The notes: generated by a model not told the origin, from the sequence alone. A stretch of DNA of 6,716 bases from Actinomycetota bacterium (GCA_023380915.1 JAMCSM010000100.1:1-6716), one strand, 5' to 3'. Shown: positions 1 to 6,463, counted from the stretch's first letter. Numbers and translations are program-made.

Positions 1-99
1 TGCAATAGAACTTATAATAATTGCTCCATATGTTAACCATTGCACCATATTTGATATATCATCCTTTTTTCTTATAAAGTTAAATCCAATCCAGAAAAA
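1..99 (-). repeat. 99-bp exact inverted copy of an internal part of the O-antigen polymerase gene
   Basis: Bases 1-99 are the perfect reverse complement of 472-570, inside the gene at 181-1413; position i pairs with 571-i. Identity stops at base 100, within an A-run (95-103). The copy reaches the window's first base, so it may continue outside. It is a fragment of the gene in the opposite orientation, encoding nothing by itself. Either the DNA has a real inverted duplication with a 372-bp spacer, or this is a chimeric contig end. The second inverted repeat in this window has exactly the same length, which favours a technical origin. Confidence 0.95.
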
Positions 100-180
100 A
101 AAAGTAAATGATTATTCTTTAAAAAACATAAAGTTTGAAAATTTTGTTTCCAAACAGAAATATGTTAAATTAGTCAGGGA
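100..180. other. Short AT-rich leader upstream of the polymerase gene
   Basis: These 81 bases are all the upstream sequence of the polymerase gene that is not inverted copy. An in-frame TAA at 166-168 rules out a longer start. I see no convincing promoter. The only purine-rich stretch (AGGGA, 176-180) touches the ATG and is too close to be a normal Shine-Dalgarno site. The true upstream context may be lost at the junction at 99/100. Confidence 0.5.
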
Positions 181-1413
181 ATGGATAAGATTCAACAGGA
201 TTTAAAATTGGATTTTGCAATCCAGATTGCAATTATCATGTTGGTTGTATTGGTTCCTTTGGGCCAGATTGTCAGATACGTTATAACCTTTTTTCTTATA
301 CTTTTCTGGCTGGGTAAATCTGTCAAAAATAAAAAATTAGAGTTTTTTTATTCCTCCTTTTACGTTCCACTTATATTTCTTTTTTTTATCGGGACAATTT
401 CCGGAATCGTAAATTTTACGACAGGCATCAATTTATTCAAGGAAATATTTCTTGCGTTTGAATACATTATGTTTTTCTGGATTGGATTTAACTTTATAAG
501 AAAAAAGGATGATATATCAAATATGGTGCAATGGTTAACATATGGAGCAATTATTATAAGTTCTATTGCAATTCTTCAATGTTTTATTTTAGTGGACCCT
601 TTTTTAAGATGGGGATACGAGAAGCATATTTTTTCAATTATAAATCACTATAGAGCATTTTTTACATCTGTATTTAATAATCCTAATGTTTTTGGTGAAT
701 ATCTGGTTATAGTCTTTCCTGTTATTTATAGTATTTTGTCTTATGAAAAGAATAAAATCGGGAAATTAATCCTGCCTGTTTTGCTTGTTTCCTTAATTAT
801 TGCAGGTTCCCATGGTTCATATTTTGGATTGTTTCTCGGTATGATAATTTTTTATGTTTTTAGATATAAGGTTTTAACAAATCCGGAAGAAAAAATAAAA
901 GAAAAAAAACGTATAAAATGGCTTGTATGGAGTATCAGTTTAATCCTGATTATAATTGCATCACTGGCTTTTTCAGGTTATAGAGAACAATCTTTTATAC
1001 AAAGGGCTATAATATGGAAAACTTCATGGAAAATTTTTAAGGCACATCCATGGTTGGGGGTGGGATTTGAAAATTTTGGCAAAGTATTTCCGGAGTTTGT
1101 CGGGCACCAGCCTGTTTTATGGATGTATACCCAGGCGCATAATATATTCTTTCAATTCCTGACTGAAACCGGTATTTTGGGATTTTTGGCAGTTTTATGG
1201 CTTATAATAAAAGTTATCAGGGATTTTATAAAAAATTACAGGGGTATAACAAATAGATTTTTACAGATTTTTGCCATTGGCTGTTTTTCCTCTTTTTGCG
1301 GCTGCCTGACAAATAGCATGACAGACTGGGTTTTTGCCACACGGGAGTTTGCTTTTTTATTTTTCTTTTTCATAGGTATTCTGTATTCCATATATGCAAT
1401 TGGCAATACATAA
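181..1413 (+). CDS. O-antigen polymerase/ligase family membrane protein (Wzy/WaaL-like)
   Basis: The 410-residue protein is a polytopic inner-membrane protein with about ten or more hydrophobic segments along its length. Its C-terminal half carries the hallmarks of the Wzy_C/O-antigen ligase family: HPWLGVGFENFG at residues 289-300 and AHN at 319-321, followed by FFQFLTETGILG before another membrane segment. These flank the large periplasmic loop that in the family acts on undecaprenyl-linked glycans, either polymerising repeat units or attaching the glycan to an acceptor. The middle motif GSHGSYFG (near residue 210) stands where many relatives have an SRG-type motif, so the usual Arg is absent. 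ATG 181 is the only sensible start, since an in-frame stop lies at 166-168. Polymerase versus ligase cannot be decided from sequence alone. The neighbours cysC and gmd fit a surface-polysaccharide locus. Bases 472-570 recur inverted at 1-99; the reading frame itself is intact. Confidence 0.85.
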   Translation: MDKIQQDLKLDFAIQIAIIMLVVLVPLGQIVRYVITFFLILFWLGKSVKNKKLEFFYSSFYVPLIFLFFIGTISGIVNFTTGINLFKEIFLAFEYIMFFWIGFNFIRKKDDISNMVQWLTYGAIIISSIAILQCFILVDPFLRWGYEKHIFSIINHYRAFFTSVFNNPNVFGEYLVIVFPVIYSILSYEKNKIGKLILPVLLVSLIIAGSHGSYFGLFLGMIIFYVFRYKVLTNPEEKIKEKKRIKWLVWSISLILIIIASLAFSGYREQSFIQRAIIWKTSWKIFKAHPWLGVGFENFGKVFPEFVGHQPVLWMYTQAHNIFFQFLTETGILGFLAVLWLIIKVIRDFIKNYRGITNRFLQIFAIGCFSSFCGCLTNSMTDWVFATREFAFLFFFFIGILYSIYAIGNT

Positions 1414-1455
1414 TCCGAACAAAAAAATAAACTATAATGAATTTATAGGTAGTAG

Positions 1456-1507
1456 TTAACCTTCATATTTAATTTTACATGTTAAATATGAAGTGTTAAA
1501 ATATTTT
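1456..1507 (+). terminator. Probable AT-rich rho-independent terminator after the polymerase gene
   Basis: A stem of 12 perfect pairs (1461-1472 with 1482-1493) closes a 9-base loop. It extends by five more pairs (1456-1460 with 1495-1499) past one bulged T at 1494. A T-run follows at 1503-1507. It lies about 45 bp past the polymerase stop and 50 bp before the cysC Shine-Dalgarno. The stem is AT-rich, so termination strength is uncertain. It could instead be a processing or 5' leader hairpin for cysC. Confidence 0.45.
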
Positions 1508-1557
1508 TATGACATTAAAACCACGAATACTTAGAATTCAAATTATAAGGAGCCGCT

Positions 1558-2172
1558 ATGAATAAACCCGCTAATATTGTCTGGCATAAAACACATATTG
1601 ATAAAGCTAAAAGGAGCAGGGTTAAAAATCATAAACCATGCGTAGTATGGTTTACAGGTTTAAGTTGTTCTGGAAAATCAACTATAGCAAATGCTTTGGA
1701 GGAAAGATTAAATAAAATGGGGCATCACACCTATCTACTTGACGGAGATAACATAAGACACGGCTTAAATAAAGATTTGGGATTCAGTGAAAAAGACAGG
1801 AATGAAAATATACGAAGAATTAGTGAAGTGGCAAAACTTTTTGTAGATGCCGGAATTATAACACTTTGTGCTTTTATATCCCCATTTAAAGAAACCAGAA
1901 AAAAAGTAAGAGGTTTGTTTGAATCTGGTGAGTTTATTGAAGTTTTTATTGACGCGCCTCTGGAAGTTTGTGAACAAAGAGATACCAAGGGCCATTATAA
2001 AAAAGCACGCAGTGGTGAAATCAGGGAATTTACAGGTATAAGTTCCCCTTATGAACCACCCGATAACCCTGAAGTTCATCTTGACACAGCAAAAGTATCT
2101 ATTGAAAAAGCAGTAGAAATAATTATAAATTATCTTGAAAGTAAATTAATTATCAGTAGTGATATTATATAG
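1558..2172 (+). CDS. cysC: Adenylylsulfate kinase (APS kinase)
   Basis: This cytoplasmic enzyme phosphorylates adenosine 5'-phosphosulfate with ATP to make PAPS, the activated sulfate donor for assimilation or sulfotransferases. At 204 residues it is normal single-domain CysC length. The P-loop GLSCSGKST is at residues 34-42, the APS-binding [15 protein letters not shown] at 62-76 followed by DRNENIRR at 80-87. The CAFISPF motif (104-110) holds Ser108 at the position phosphorylated in the E. coli enzyme, and the [19 protein letters not shown] lid follows. All usual motifs are present. The start is fixed by AAGGAG (1547-1552) five bases before the ATG. No sulfurylase (cysD/cysN or sat) is in the window. 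Between a polysaccharide polymerase and gmd, it may supply PAPS for glycan sulfation, which is inference. The gmd ATG follows 16 bp after the stop, so the two are probably cotranscribed. Confidence 0.95.
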   Translation: MNKPANIVWHKTHIDKAKRSRVKNHKPCVVWFTGLSCSGKSTIANALEERLNKMGHHTYLLDGDNIRHGLNKDLGFSEKDRNENIRRISEVAKLFVDAGIITLCAFISPFKETRKKVRGLFESGEFIEVFIDAPLEVCEQRDTKGHYKKARSGEIREFTGISSPYEPPDNPEVHLDTAKVSIEKAVEIIINYLESKLIISSDII

Positions 2173-2319
2173 ATAAAGCATCTGAAAAATGAAAAAAGCA
2201 CTGATAACAGGAATAACAGGACAGGATGGTTCTTATCTGACAGAATTTTTGCTTTCAAAAGGATACCAGGTGCATGGCATTATCCGAAGAGCAAGTTCAT
2301 TCAATACACACAGGATAGA

Positions 2320-2418
2320 CCACTTCTCCTGACTGCCTCTAAAATTCTTGTTGTTCCAAGGCCGGTTACATCTCCTGTATATTCAGGCAGGTCAAAGCTG
2401 ACCCTTACATGACTTTGC
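2320..2418 (-). repeat. 99-bp exact inverted copy of gmd bases 2512-2610
   Basis: Bases 2320-2418 are a perfect reverse complement of 2512-2610 (position i pairs with 4930-i), separated by a 93-bp spacer of normal gmd sequence. Mismatches occur immediately outside both ends (2319/2611 and 2419/2511). The inverted segment does not simply insert: it takes the place of roughly 39-42 native bases. The sequence leaves gmd at GACCAC, reads backwards from a downstream CCAC-containing site, and rejoins gmd just before LHYGD. This is the layout of a template-switch event with two jumps, or of a chimeric assembly path. Confidence 0.97.
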
Positions 2419-2803
2419 CCTTTTTCTTCATTATGGAGATATATCAGATTCAAGCCACATATCCCATATCATATACACTATCCAGCCTGATGAGATATAC
2501 CATTTAGGGGCGCAAAGTCATGTAAGGGTCAGCTTTGACCTGCCTGAATATACAGGAGATGTAACCGGCCTTGGAACAACAAGAATTTTAGAGGCAGTCA
2601 GGAGAAGTGGAATAAATACCAAATTTTATCAGGCATCATCTTCAGAAATGTTTGGAGCATCTTTACCCCCGCAAAACGAAAAAACACTATTTTATCCGAG
2701 AAGTCCTTATGGAGCGGCAAAAGTTTATGCATATTGGATGACAATAAATTATAGAGAATCTTATAATCTTTTTGCCTGCAATGGCATACTTTTTAATCAC
2801 GAA

Positions 2804-3826
2804 TCAATACCAAAAAACTCCCCCTTAATTATAGATATAGATGGAAAAATAGATATTCTTCCAATTGAAGATTTATTCAAAGTTGAAAAACATAGATATG
2901 AGGGAATATTAGATAAATATAAAAAGGCTTTTGTATGGAATGGCAAAGATTGGACCAAAATAATTAATGGAACTTGTTATAAAGACGTTAGAAAACCCCT
3001 GAAATTAATTCAAACAAGAGAATCATGCTATGAAGCAACATATGAACATGTCTGTTTTGATGATAAAAACAATGAAATAAGAACAAATAACATTAGAAGG
3101 GGAGACAAAGTTTTTAAAGTTAGTTTCCCTGAAAGTAAGGAAAAATTAATTTTGGATGAAAGATTAGCTAAATTTATTGGATATTTAATTGGTGATGGTT
3201 CTATTGATTCAAGAGGAAGAATAAGACTAACAGGTATAAATAAGAAAGAGTTAGTTAAAATAGCTGATTTAATTACCAACCAGTTTGGCTGGACATATAG
3301 ATTAAATACATTTGGACCAGGACAGTTTGATAATTGTAAAAAAGATATTTGGCAATTAGATATTAACAATAATTCCCATTTTGGATTATGGTTAAAAGAC
3401 AATATTTATACAAAACATAGTCAAGAAAAACGGATTCCGGTCTTTATTTTAAATTCGGATAGAGAAACAAAAAAAGCATTTTTTGATGGGTATTATTTGG
3501 CAGACGGAAGGAATAAAGGCAATGAAAAATATAAATATAAAGGATTTACTACAAACTCAGCCACATTATGTTTAGGACTTATTTTTATTTTTAAAAGTTT
3601 TTCTAATCAAATAATAAAATGTAAATGTGAATATAGAAATGGTAACAGATATTATTATGTTCAATTTAGGACTGAAGTTTTATCAAATAAAGGTAACCAT
3701 TTAAAGAAAAATCTAAATGAAATAATCAAAATAGTTGATACTAAATCTTCTGATGGATGGTTTTTTGACATTCAAACAGAATCTCAAAGTTTCGCAACGG
3801 GTCCTAATTTATTTAAAATTCATAAT
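2804..3826 (+). mobile_element. Intein with LAGLIDADG homing endonuclease, inserted in gmd
   Basis: A 341-residue insertion splits the highly conserved GMD motif NHESPRRG between Glu and Ser. It starts with Ser1 (SIPKNSPLIIDIDGK, splicing block A), has the block B T-x-x-H as T79-Y-E-H82, and ends in FKIHN with His340-Asn341; the +1 extein residue is Ser (3827-3829). Removal restores NHE-SPRRG exactly. The central part has two dodecapeptide motifs, LAKFIGYLIGDG at residues 121-132 and FFDGYYLADG at 226-235, both keeping the acidic residue (Asp131, Asp234), so the endonuclease may be active. Block F reads FFDIQTESQSFATG, with Gln where a His is often found. The intein frame is open throughout, so self-splicing and homing look possible even though the host gene is broken upstream. 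Insertion at a conserved active-site motif is typical of inteins. Confidence 0.93.
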
Positions 3827-4482
3827 AGTCCTAGACGCGGGGAAACATTTGTAACAAGAAAAATAACCAGAGCAATTGCAAATATACTTAAAGGAAATCA
3901 AAAAAATATATATCTTGGTAATCTGAATGCAAAAAGAGACTGGGGGTTTGCTCCTGAATATGTTGAATGTCAATGGCTAATATTACAGCAGGATAAGCCT
4001 GAAGATTATGTTATCGGAACAGGAGAAAGTCATTCTGTAAGAGAATTTGTTGAAAAGGCGTTTGCTTATGCAGGCATGGAAATAGAATGGAAGGGAAAGT
4101 CAACTGAAGAAAAAGGTATTATAAAATCCTTGAAACCATCTATCCCTTTAAATGTTGGTGATTCAATTATTGAGATAGACCCCAACTATTTCAGACCTAC
4201 AGAGGTTGAATTTTTACAGGCAGATATAAAAAAAGCAAAAGAAAAACTCGGTTGGCAACCAAGAGTAACATTTGAGGAACTGGTAAAAATCATGGTGGAC
4301 TATGACATTAAACAGGCGGGGCTTAAGCCTCAGGGTGAGGGAATAAAAATCTGCCAGGAAAAGGGGTTTTGCTACACAGACCATCAATATTCCTTTTATG
4401 AAAAAACCGACAAATAAAAATTATCAGTGATAATTGGAAATAACAGATTGGATTTTATCGCAGATTTATGAGGGCACAATGT

Positions 4483-4524
4483 GTGGGGCAGGCAAGATAA
4501 ATCTTGCCTGCCCCACTGGTTTTT
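4483..4524 (+). terminator. Strong GC-rich terminator hairpin between convergent blocks
   Basis: A perfect 16-bp inverted repeat (4483-4498 and 4501-4516) with a 2-base centre is followed on the forward strand by GG and TTTTT (4519-4523). It lies 65 bp after the gmd stop and 11 bp before the stop of the reverse-strand small-protein gene. It is the obvious terminator for the polysaccharide block and may also stop reverse transcription, though no T-run serves that side. The GGGGCAGGCAAG stem is much richer in GC than its surroundings, so it could be a dispersed palindromic (REP-like) element. Confidence 0.75.
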
Positions 4525-4527
4525 CTG

Positions 4528-4962
4528 CTACATTTTTTGCATTATTTTGTTGACCATCTGCATTTTCAGTCTCATTTCTGTTATTATATCTTTTTTCAAT
4601 TCCTTACTGATAATCTGCTGCCAATGTTTGAGGTTTTTATATTTGGGGTTCTTCATAAGTTTTGCTGAAGTATCCTTATAAAGTTTTTTCTGGAGAACCA
4701 TTATCCTGTTCAATTCCATTTTAAGCTTTGGGTCTGACTGTATAGTCTGCATCCTGAGTTTTTTCATCTGGTCATTTATTATCATTGCATCTTTACACTT
4801 CGCAGCAAAATCCTTTTTTATCTTCCACATCATCATACCCATAGGCCTGTTTGACATTCCCATCATCCCGTTGTTCTGCATCATCATCTGTTTTGCATAG
4901 CCTTTTGAAGCAAATAAACCTAAAAAGATTAACACCCCACCTATTAAAAGCAGTTTTCTCAT
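4528..4962 (-). CDS. Methionine-rich small exported helical protein (second paralogue)
   Basis: From ATG 4962 this is a 144-residue exported protein. Residues 1-23 form a signal peptide (MRK, hydrophobic core, GYA cleavage site). The mature N terminus is extraordinarily Met-rich, with ten Met among residues 26-46. The rest is charged and predicted helical, with TIQSDPKLKMELNRI and SAKLMKNPKYKNLK segments shared with its upstream paralogue. A GTG at 4971 is also in frame, but an SD-like GGGGGGGTGAT overlaps it and sits a few bases before ATG 4962, so I chose ATG. The size, export signal and helical Lys-rich body resemble Spy/CpxP-like periplasmic proteins, but no LTxxQ motif is visible, so homology is unproven. 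The Met clusters suggest binding of a soft metal such as Cu(I) or Ag(I), which is inference. It is last in the reverse operon, 31 bp after its paralogue. Confidence 0.75.
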   Translation of the reverse strand: MRKLLLIGGVLIFLGLFASKGYAKQMMMQNNGMMGMSNRPMGMMMWKIKKDFAAKCKDAMIINDQMKKLRMQTIQSDPKLKMELNRIMVLQKKLYKDTSAKLMKNPKYKNLKHWQQIISKELKKDIITEMRLKMQMVNKIMQKM

Positions 4963-4972
4963 TTTTATCACC
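4895..4972 (-). repeat. Leader repeat, copy 2 (SD plus signal-peptide codons)
   Basis: This 78-bp segment matches 5274-5351 with about three mismatches. It covers the ribosome binding site, start codon and whole signal-peptide coding region of the Met-rich gene. Similarity falls sharply once the mature protein begins. Confidence 0.9.
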
Positions 4973-4993
4973 CCCCCTATGCTTTTATTTTTT

Positions 4994-5341
4994 TTATTTC
5001 ATACTTTTTCTTTCTTTCTGTAATTCTTTACGGATTGTTTTCAGTTGCTGTTTAAGGTCTTGATATTTACTATTACCCTTAAGTTTTGCAGAAAGAATTT
5101 TGTGTAGTTGTTTGGCAAGTGTTCTTATCTGTTGAAAAGTTTGCTTAAGTTGCGGGTCTGACTTAATAGTTTCTATCCTGATTTTCCTCATATCTCTTTT
5201 TATTTTCATTGCTTTTTTTAAGCTGCCAACAATTTTGGATTTCGTAGAGGTTCCATTGCCCCCTGATTGGCCCGCATAGCCTTTTGAAGCAAATAAACCT
5301 AAAAAGATAAGCATCCCACCTATTAAAAGCAGTTTTCTCAT
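4994..5341 (-). CDS. Small exported helical protein (first paralogue)
   Basis: From ATG 5341 this is a 115-residue protein with a signal peptide (residues 1-23, ending GYA before GQ), a short Gly/Ser/Thr-rich linker, then a strongly basic helical body: KKAMKIKRDMRKIRIETIKSDPQLKQTF, then SAKLKGNSKYQDLKQQLKTIRKELQK. The AGAGGTGAT Shine-Dalgarno (5346-5354) four bases before the ATG sets the start; a TTG at 5368 in frame is rejected because it lies upstream of that site. It is a clear paralogue of the next gene but lacks the Met-rich segment. Location is probably periplasmic. It resembles Spy/CpxP-like accessory proteins in size and composition, and I cannot assign a function. An ECF-like promoter lies immediately upstream (5361-5388). 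Confidence 0.75.
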   Translation of the reverse strand: MRKLLLIGGMLIFLGLFASKGYAGQSGGNGTSTKSKIVGSLKKAMKIKRDMRKIRIETIKSDPQLKQTFQQIRTLAKQLHKILSAKLKGNSKYQDLKQQLKTIRKELQKERKSMK

Positions 5342-5351
5342 TTTTATCACC
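5274..5351 (-). repeat. Leader repeat, copy 1 (SD plus signal-peptide codons)
   Basis: This is the partner of the copy at 4895-4972, with about 3 differences in 78 bp, in direct orientation. The encoded leaders differ by a single residue, Met versus Val at position 10. Confidence 0.9.
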
Positions 5352-5360
5352 TCTGGTTGT

Positions 5361-5388
5361 TTAGACAAATCAAGTATAGGAAAAGTTT
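5361..5388 (-). promoter_or_regulatory. Candidate ECF-sigma promoter for the two small exported proteins
   Basis: On the reverse strand AAACTT (5388-5383) is followed after exactly 16 bases by GTCTAA (5366-5361). This matches the general ECF pattern of an AAC-containing -35 and a GTC-containing -10. It lies between the membrane-protein gene and the first small-protein gene, 20 bp from the ATG, and leaves a very short leader just including the Shine-Dalgarno. If recognised by the sigma factor encoded at 6394-5837, it would make the pair a direct regulon. A sigma70-like TATACT also lies inside the spacer, without a good -35. Confidence 0.45.
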
Positions 5389-5400
5389 AGTGTGAAAAAT

Positions 5401-5862
5401 TTACTCGGATTTCAATATGTCATTTATTATTGTTTTCTGCATACCTGCAGGAACATAATTGAAATAATTTACAAAATCTTTTAAAGGAAGAATCTGCTCA
5501 TCAGGATAATAAATTCCCAGGGTATGACTGTATGGAATTTGTAATCCATCCGGATTTAATGTCTTTGATACAGGTTTATATGAAATTTTTCCGTTATGCA
5601 TTTTAACAGGAATAAAAAATTTAGCGGAAAAAAATGGAAAATATAAAAGAAGAACAAAAATTAGACTTCTTGTTAAGATTCTTCTTGTTCTATAGGATGC
5701 TTTTTTACTTTCCCATTCCTGATAAAGTTTGTTATATTGAATTTTCCAGAAGGATTCAGAAAACTGCGGGACATTAATTTTCCTTGCAAGAAGTAATAAT
5801 TCTTTTATATCCCCGGGTTCTTCTTTGTTTTTATCTTCAATAATTTTTTTTCTGAATTTCAC
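5401..5862 (-). CDS. Single-pass membrane protein, probable anti-sigma factor
   Basis: The 153-residue protein has a charged cytoplasmic N-terminal part (1-60), one membrane segment (about 66-86) and a C-terminal part of about 67 residues, presumably periplasmic. The segment ARKINVPQFSESFWKIQYNKLYQEWESK (26-53) resembles the cytoplasmic part of ECF anti-sigma factors that precede the membrane anchor. There is no HxxxCxxC zinc motif, so it is not a classic ZAS anti-sigma factor. The start is GTG at 5862, supported by GGAG seven bases upstream. It overlaps the end of the sigma gene by 26 bp, the usual arrangement for translationally coupled sigma/anti-sigma pairs. The assignment rests on position, topology and this weak motif rather than on clear family identity. 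It would hold the sigma factor at the inner membrane until a periplasmic signal releases it. Confidence 0.65.
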   Translation of the reverse strand: MKFRKKIIEDKNKEEPGDIKELLLLARKINVPQFSESFWKIQYNKLYQEWESKKASYRTRRILTRSLIFVLLLYFPFFSAKFFIPVKMHNGKISYKPVSKTLNPDGLQIPYSHTLGIYYPDEQILPLKDFVNYFNYVPAGMQKTIINDILKSE

Positions 5863-6394
5863 TGTCTTTCTCCATTAATTTCAGTATATTTTTTAGTTTT
5901 TCCACTGTCTGGGAAAAAGCTGCTTTTGCCGTACCCGTTTTAACCTTCATTATTTTAGCTATTTCTTCATAGGGCAGGTCATTGTAAATCCTGAGAGTAA
6001 AAATTGTTTTTTGTTTCAAGGTCAGGCTTTCAATTGCCTTGTCAAGCATTAACATTTTTTCCTCCTGTTTTTCCGGTTCTTTCATATTTTCCACGGTTTT
6101 ATCAAACTGAAAAATCAGTTTTTGTTCCGGAATAAACGTAATTCTTTTTTTCCCCCTGAGTCTGTCATAACATAGATTTATAGTGATTCTATAAAGCCAG
6201 GTCTGGATTTTTGCCTGGTTTCTAAATTTAGAAAAACTGTTTAAAGCCCTTAAAAATGCCTCCTGTACTATTTCAAGTGAATCATCATTATTTTGCAGCA
6301 GCCTGAATGCTGTATTATAAAGTAGTTGCGCATATTTATAATAAGCCTCCTCTAATTTATTTTCTTTCTCTTTATTATTTTTGACGAATTTCAT
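5837..6394 (-). CDS. ECF-type RNA polymerase sigma factor (sigma70 family)
   Basis: The 185-residue protein has sigma region 2 at about residues 21-84 (YAQLLYNTAFRLL, DDSLEIVQEAFLRA, then WLYRITINLCYDRLRGKKR). A charged linker follows, then region 4 at about 117-171 with the helix-turn-helix LPYEEIAKIMKVKTGTAKA and following LKNIL. There is no region 1 or 3, as expected for ECF (group 4) sigma factors, and the length is typical. It directs RNA polymerase to a small set of promoters, likely in response to an envelope or metal signal passed on by the overlapping membrane protein. The ATG at 6394 has no good Shine-Dalgarno, so translation may be weak or the start slightly different. It heads a probable four-gene operon with the membrane protein and the two small exported proteins. 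Confidence 0.92.
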   Translation of the reverse strand: MKFVKNNKEKENKLEEAYYKYAQLLYNTAFRLLQNNDDSLEIVQEAFLRALNSFSKFRNQAKIQTWLYRITINLCYDRLRGKKRITFIPEQKLIFQFDKTVENMKEPEKQEEKMLMLDKAIESLTLKQKTIFTLRIYNDLPYEEIAKIMKVKTGTAKAAFSQTVEKLKNILKLMEKDSEIQKKNY

Positions 6395-6436
6395 TTAATT
6401 TTGGTTTAGTAATATTATATAAGTGGGACTATATAT

Positions 6437-6463
6437 ATTATAATAAACCATAATAATAGTAAA
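6437..6463 (-). promoter_or_regulatory. Weak candidate sigma70-like promoter for the sigma operon
   Basis: On the reverse strand TTTACT (6463-6458) and a perfect TATAAT (6442-6437) are separated by 15 bases, shorter than the ideal 17. The region is so AT-rich that such matches arise easily. The -35 would overlap the edge of the MITE-like element. I see no second copy of the AAC-16-GTC ECF pattern upstream of the sigma gene. Confidence 0.25.

Larger units (their letters stand above)
2189..4417 (+). pseudogene. gmd: GDP-mannose 4,6-dehydratase, intein-containing, disrupted near the N terminus
   Basis: GMD converts GDP-mannose to GDP-4-keto-6-deoxymannose, precursor of GDP-fucose, GDP-rhamnose and related sugars for surface glycans; it is a cytoplasmic short-chain dehydrogenase/reductase. 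Recognisable parts are the NADP-binding GITGQDGSY just after the [26 protein letters not shown] (from 2426), QASSSEMFG, the catalytic Y-x-x-x-K in RSPYGAAKVYAYW, NHE/SPRRGETFVTRKITRA split by the intein, and YFRPTEVE plus KLGWQP near the C terminus. Between RIDH (ending 2323) and LHYGD, about 13 family residues are replaced by an inverted copy of 2512-2610. This brings in-frame TGA codons at 2330-2332 and 2399-2401. The frame before and after is the same, so only those stops break the gene. Restored and spliced it would be about 380 residues, against 373 in E. coli. As written, only a 47-residue peptide starts at 2189, and a product started at ATG 2648 lacks the nucleotide-binding fold. It is a pseudogene if the sequence is right; the inversion may be an artefact and the real gene intact. 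No strong Shine-Dalgarno precedes ATG 2189. Confidence 0.9.

Noticed and set aside
1731..2079. Reverse-strand open frames across cysC
   Set aside because: They lie wholly within a gene with every APS kinase motif, have no Shine-Dalgarno and resemble no protein I know.
3028..3402. Reverse-strand open frame inside the intein
   Set aside because: It is a shadow of the well-supported intein and endonuclease frame.
2648..4417. A functional shorter GMD starting at ATG 2648
   Set aside because: It would lack the NADP-binding fold and the region around LHYGD, and no SD precedes it; it is better read as the downstream part of a broken gmd.
4419..4435. Small AATTATC/GATAATT hairpin just after the gmd stop
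   Set aside because: A 7-bp AT stem with no T-run is weak beside the 16-bp hairpin at 4483-4516.
4858..4893. Repetitive CATCAT runs as a possible microsatellite or CRISPR-like repeat
   Set aside because: They are simply the Met (ATG) codons of the reverse-strand Met-rich segment; there are no regular spacers.
4481..5063. Forward-strand hydrophobic frames opposite the small exported proteins
   Set aside because: Cys/Leu/Phe-rich translations arise from the antisense of Lys/Met-rich helices; the reverse genes have SD sites and signal peptides.
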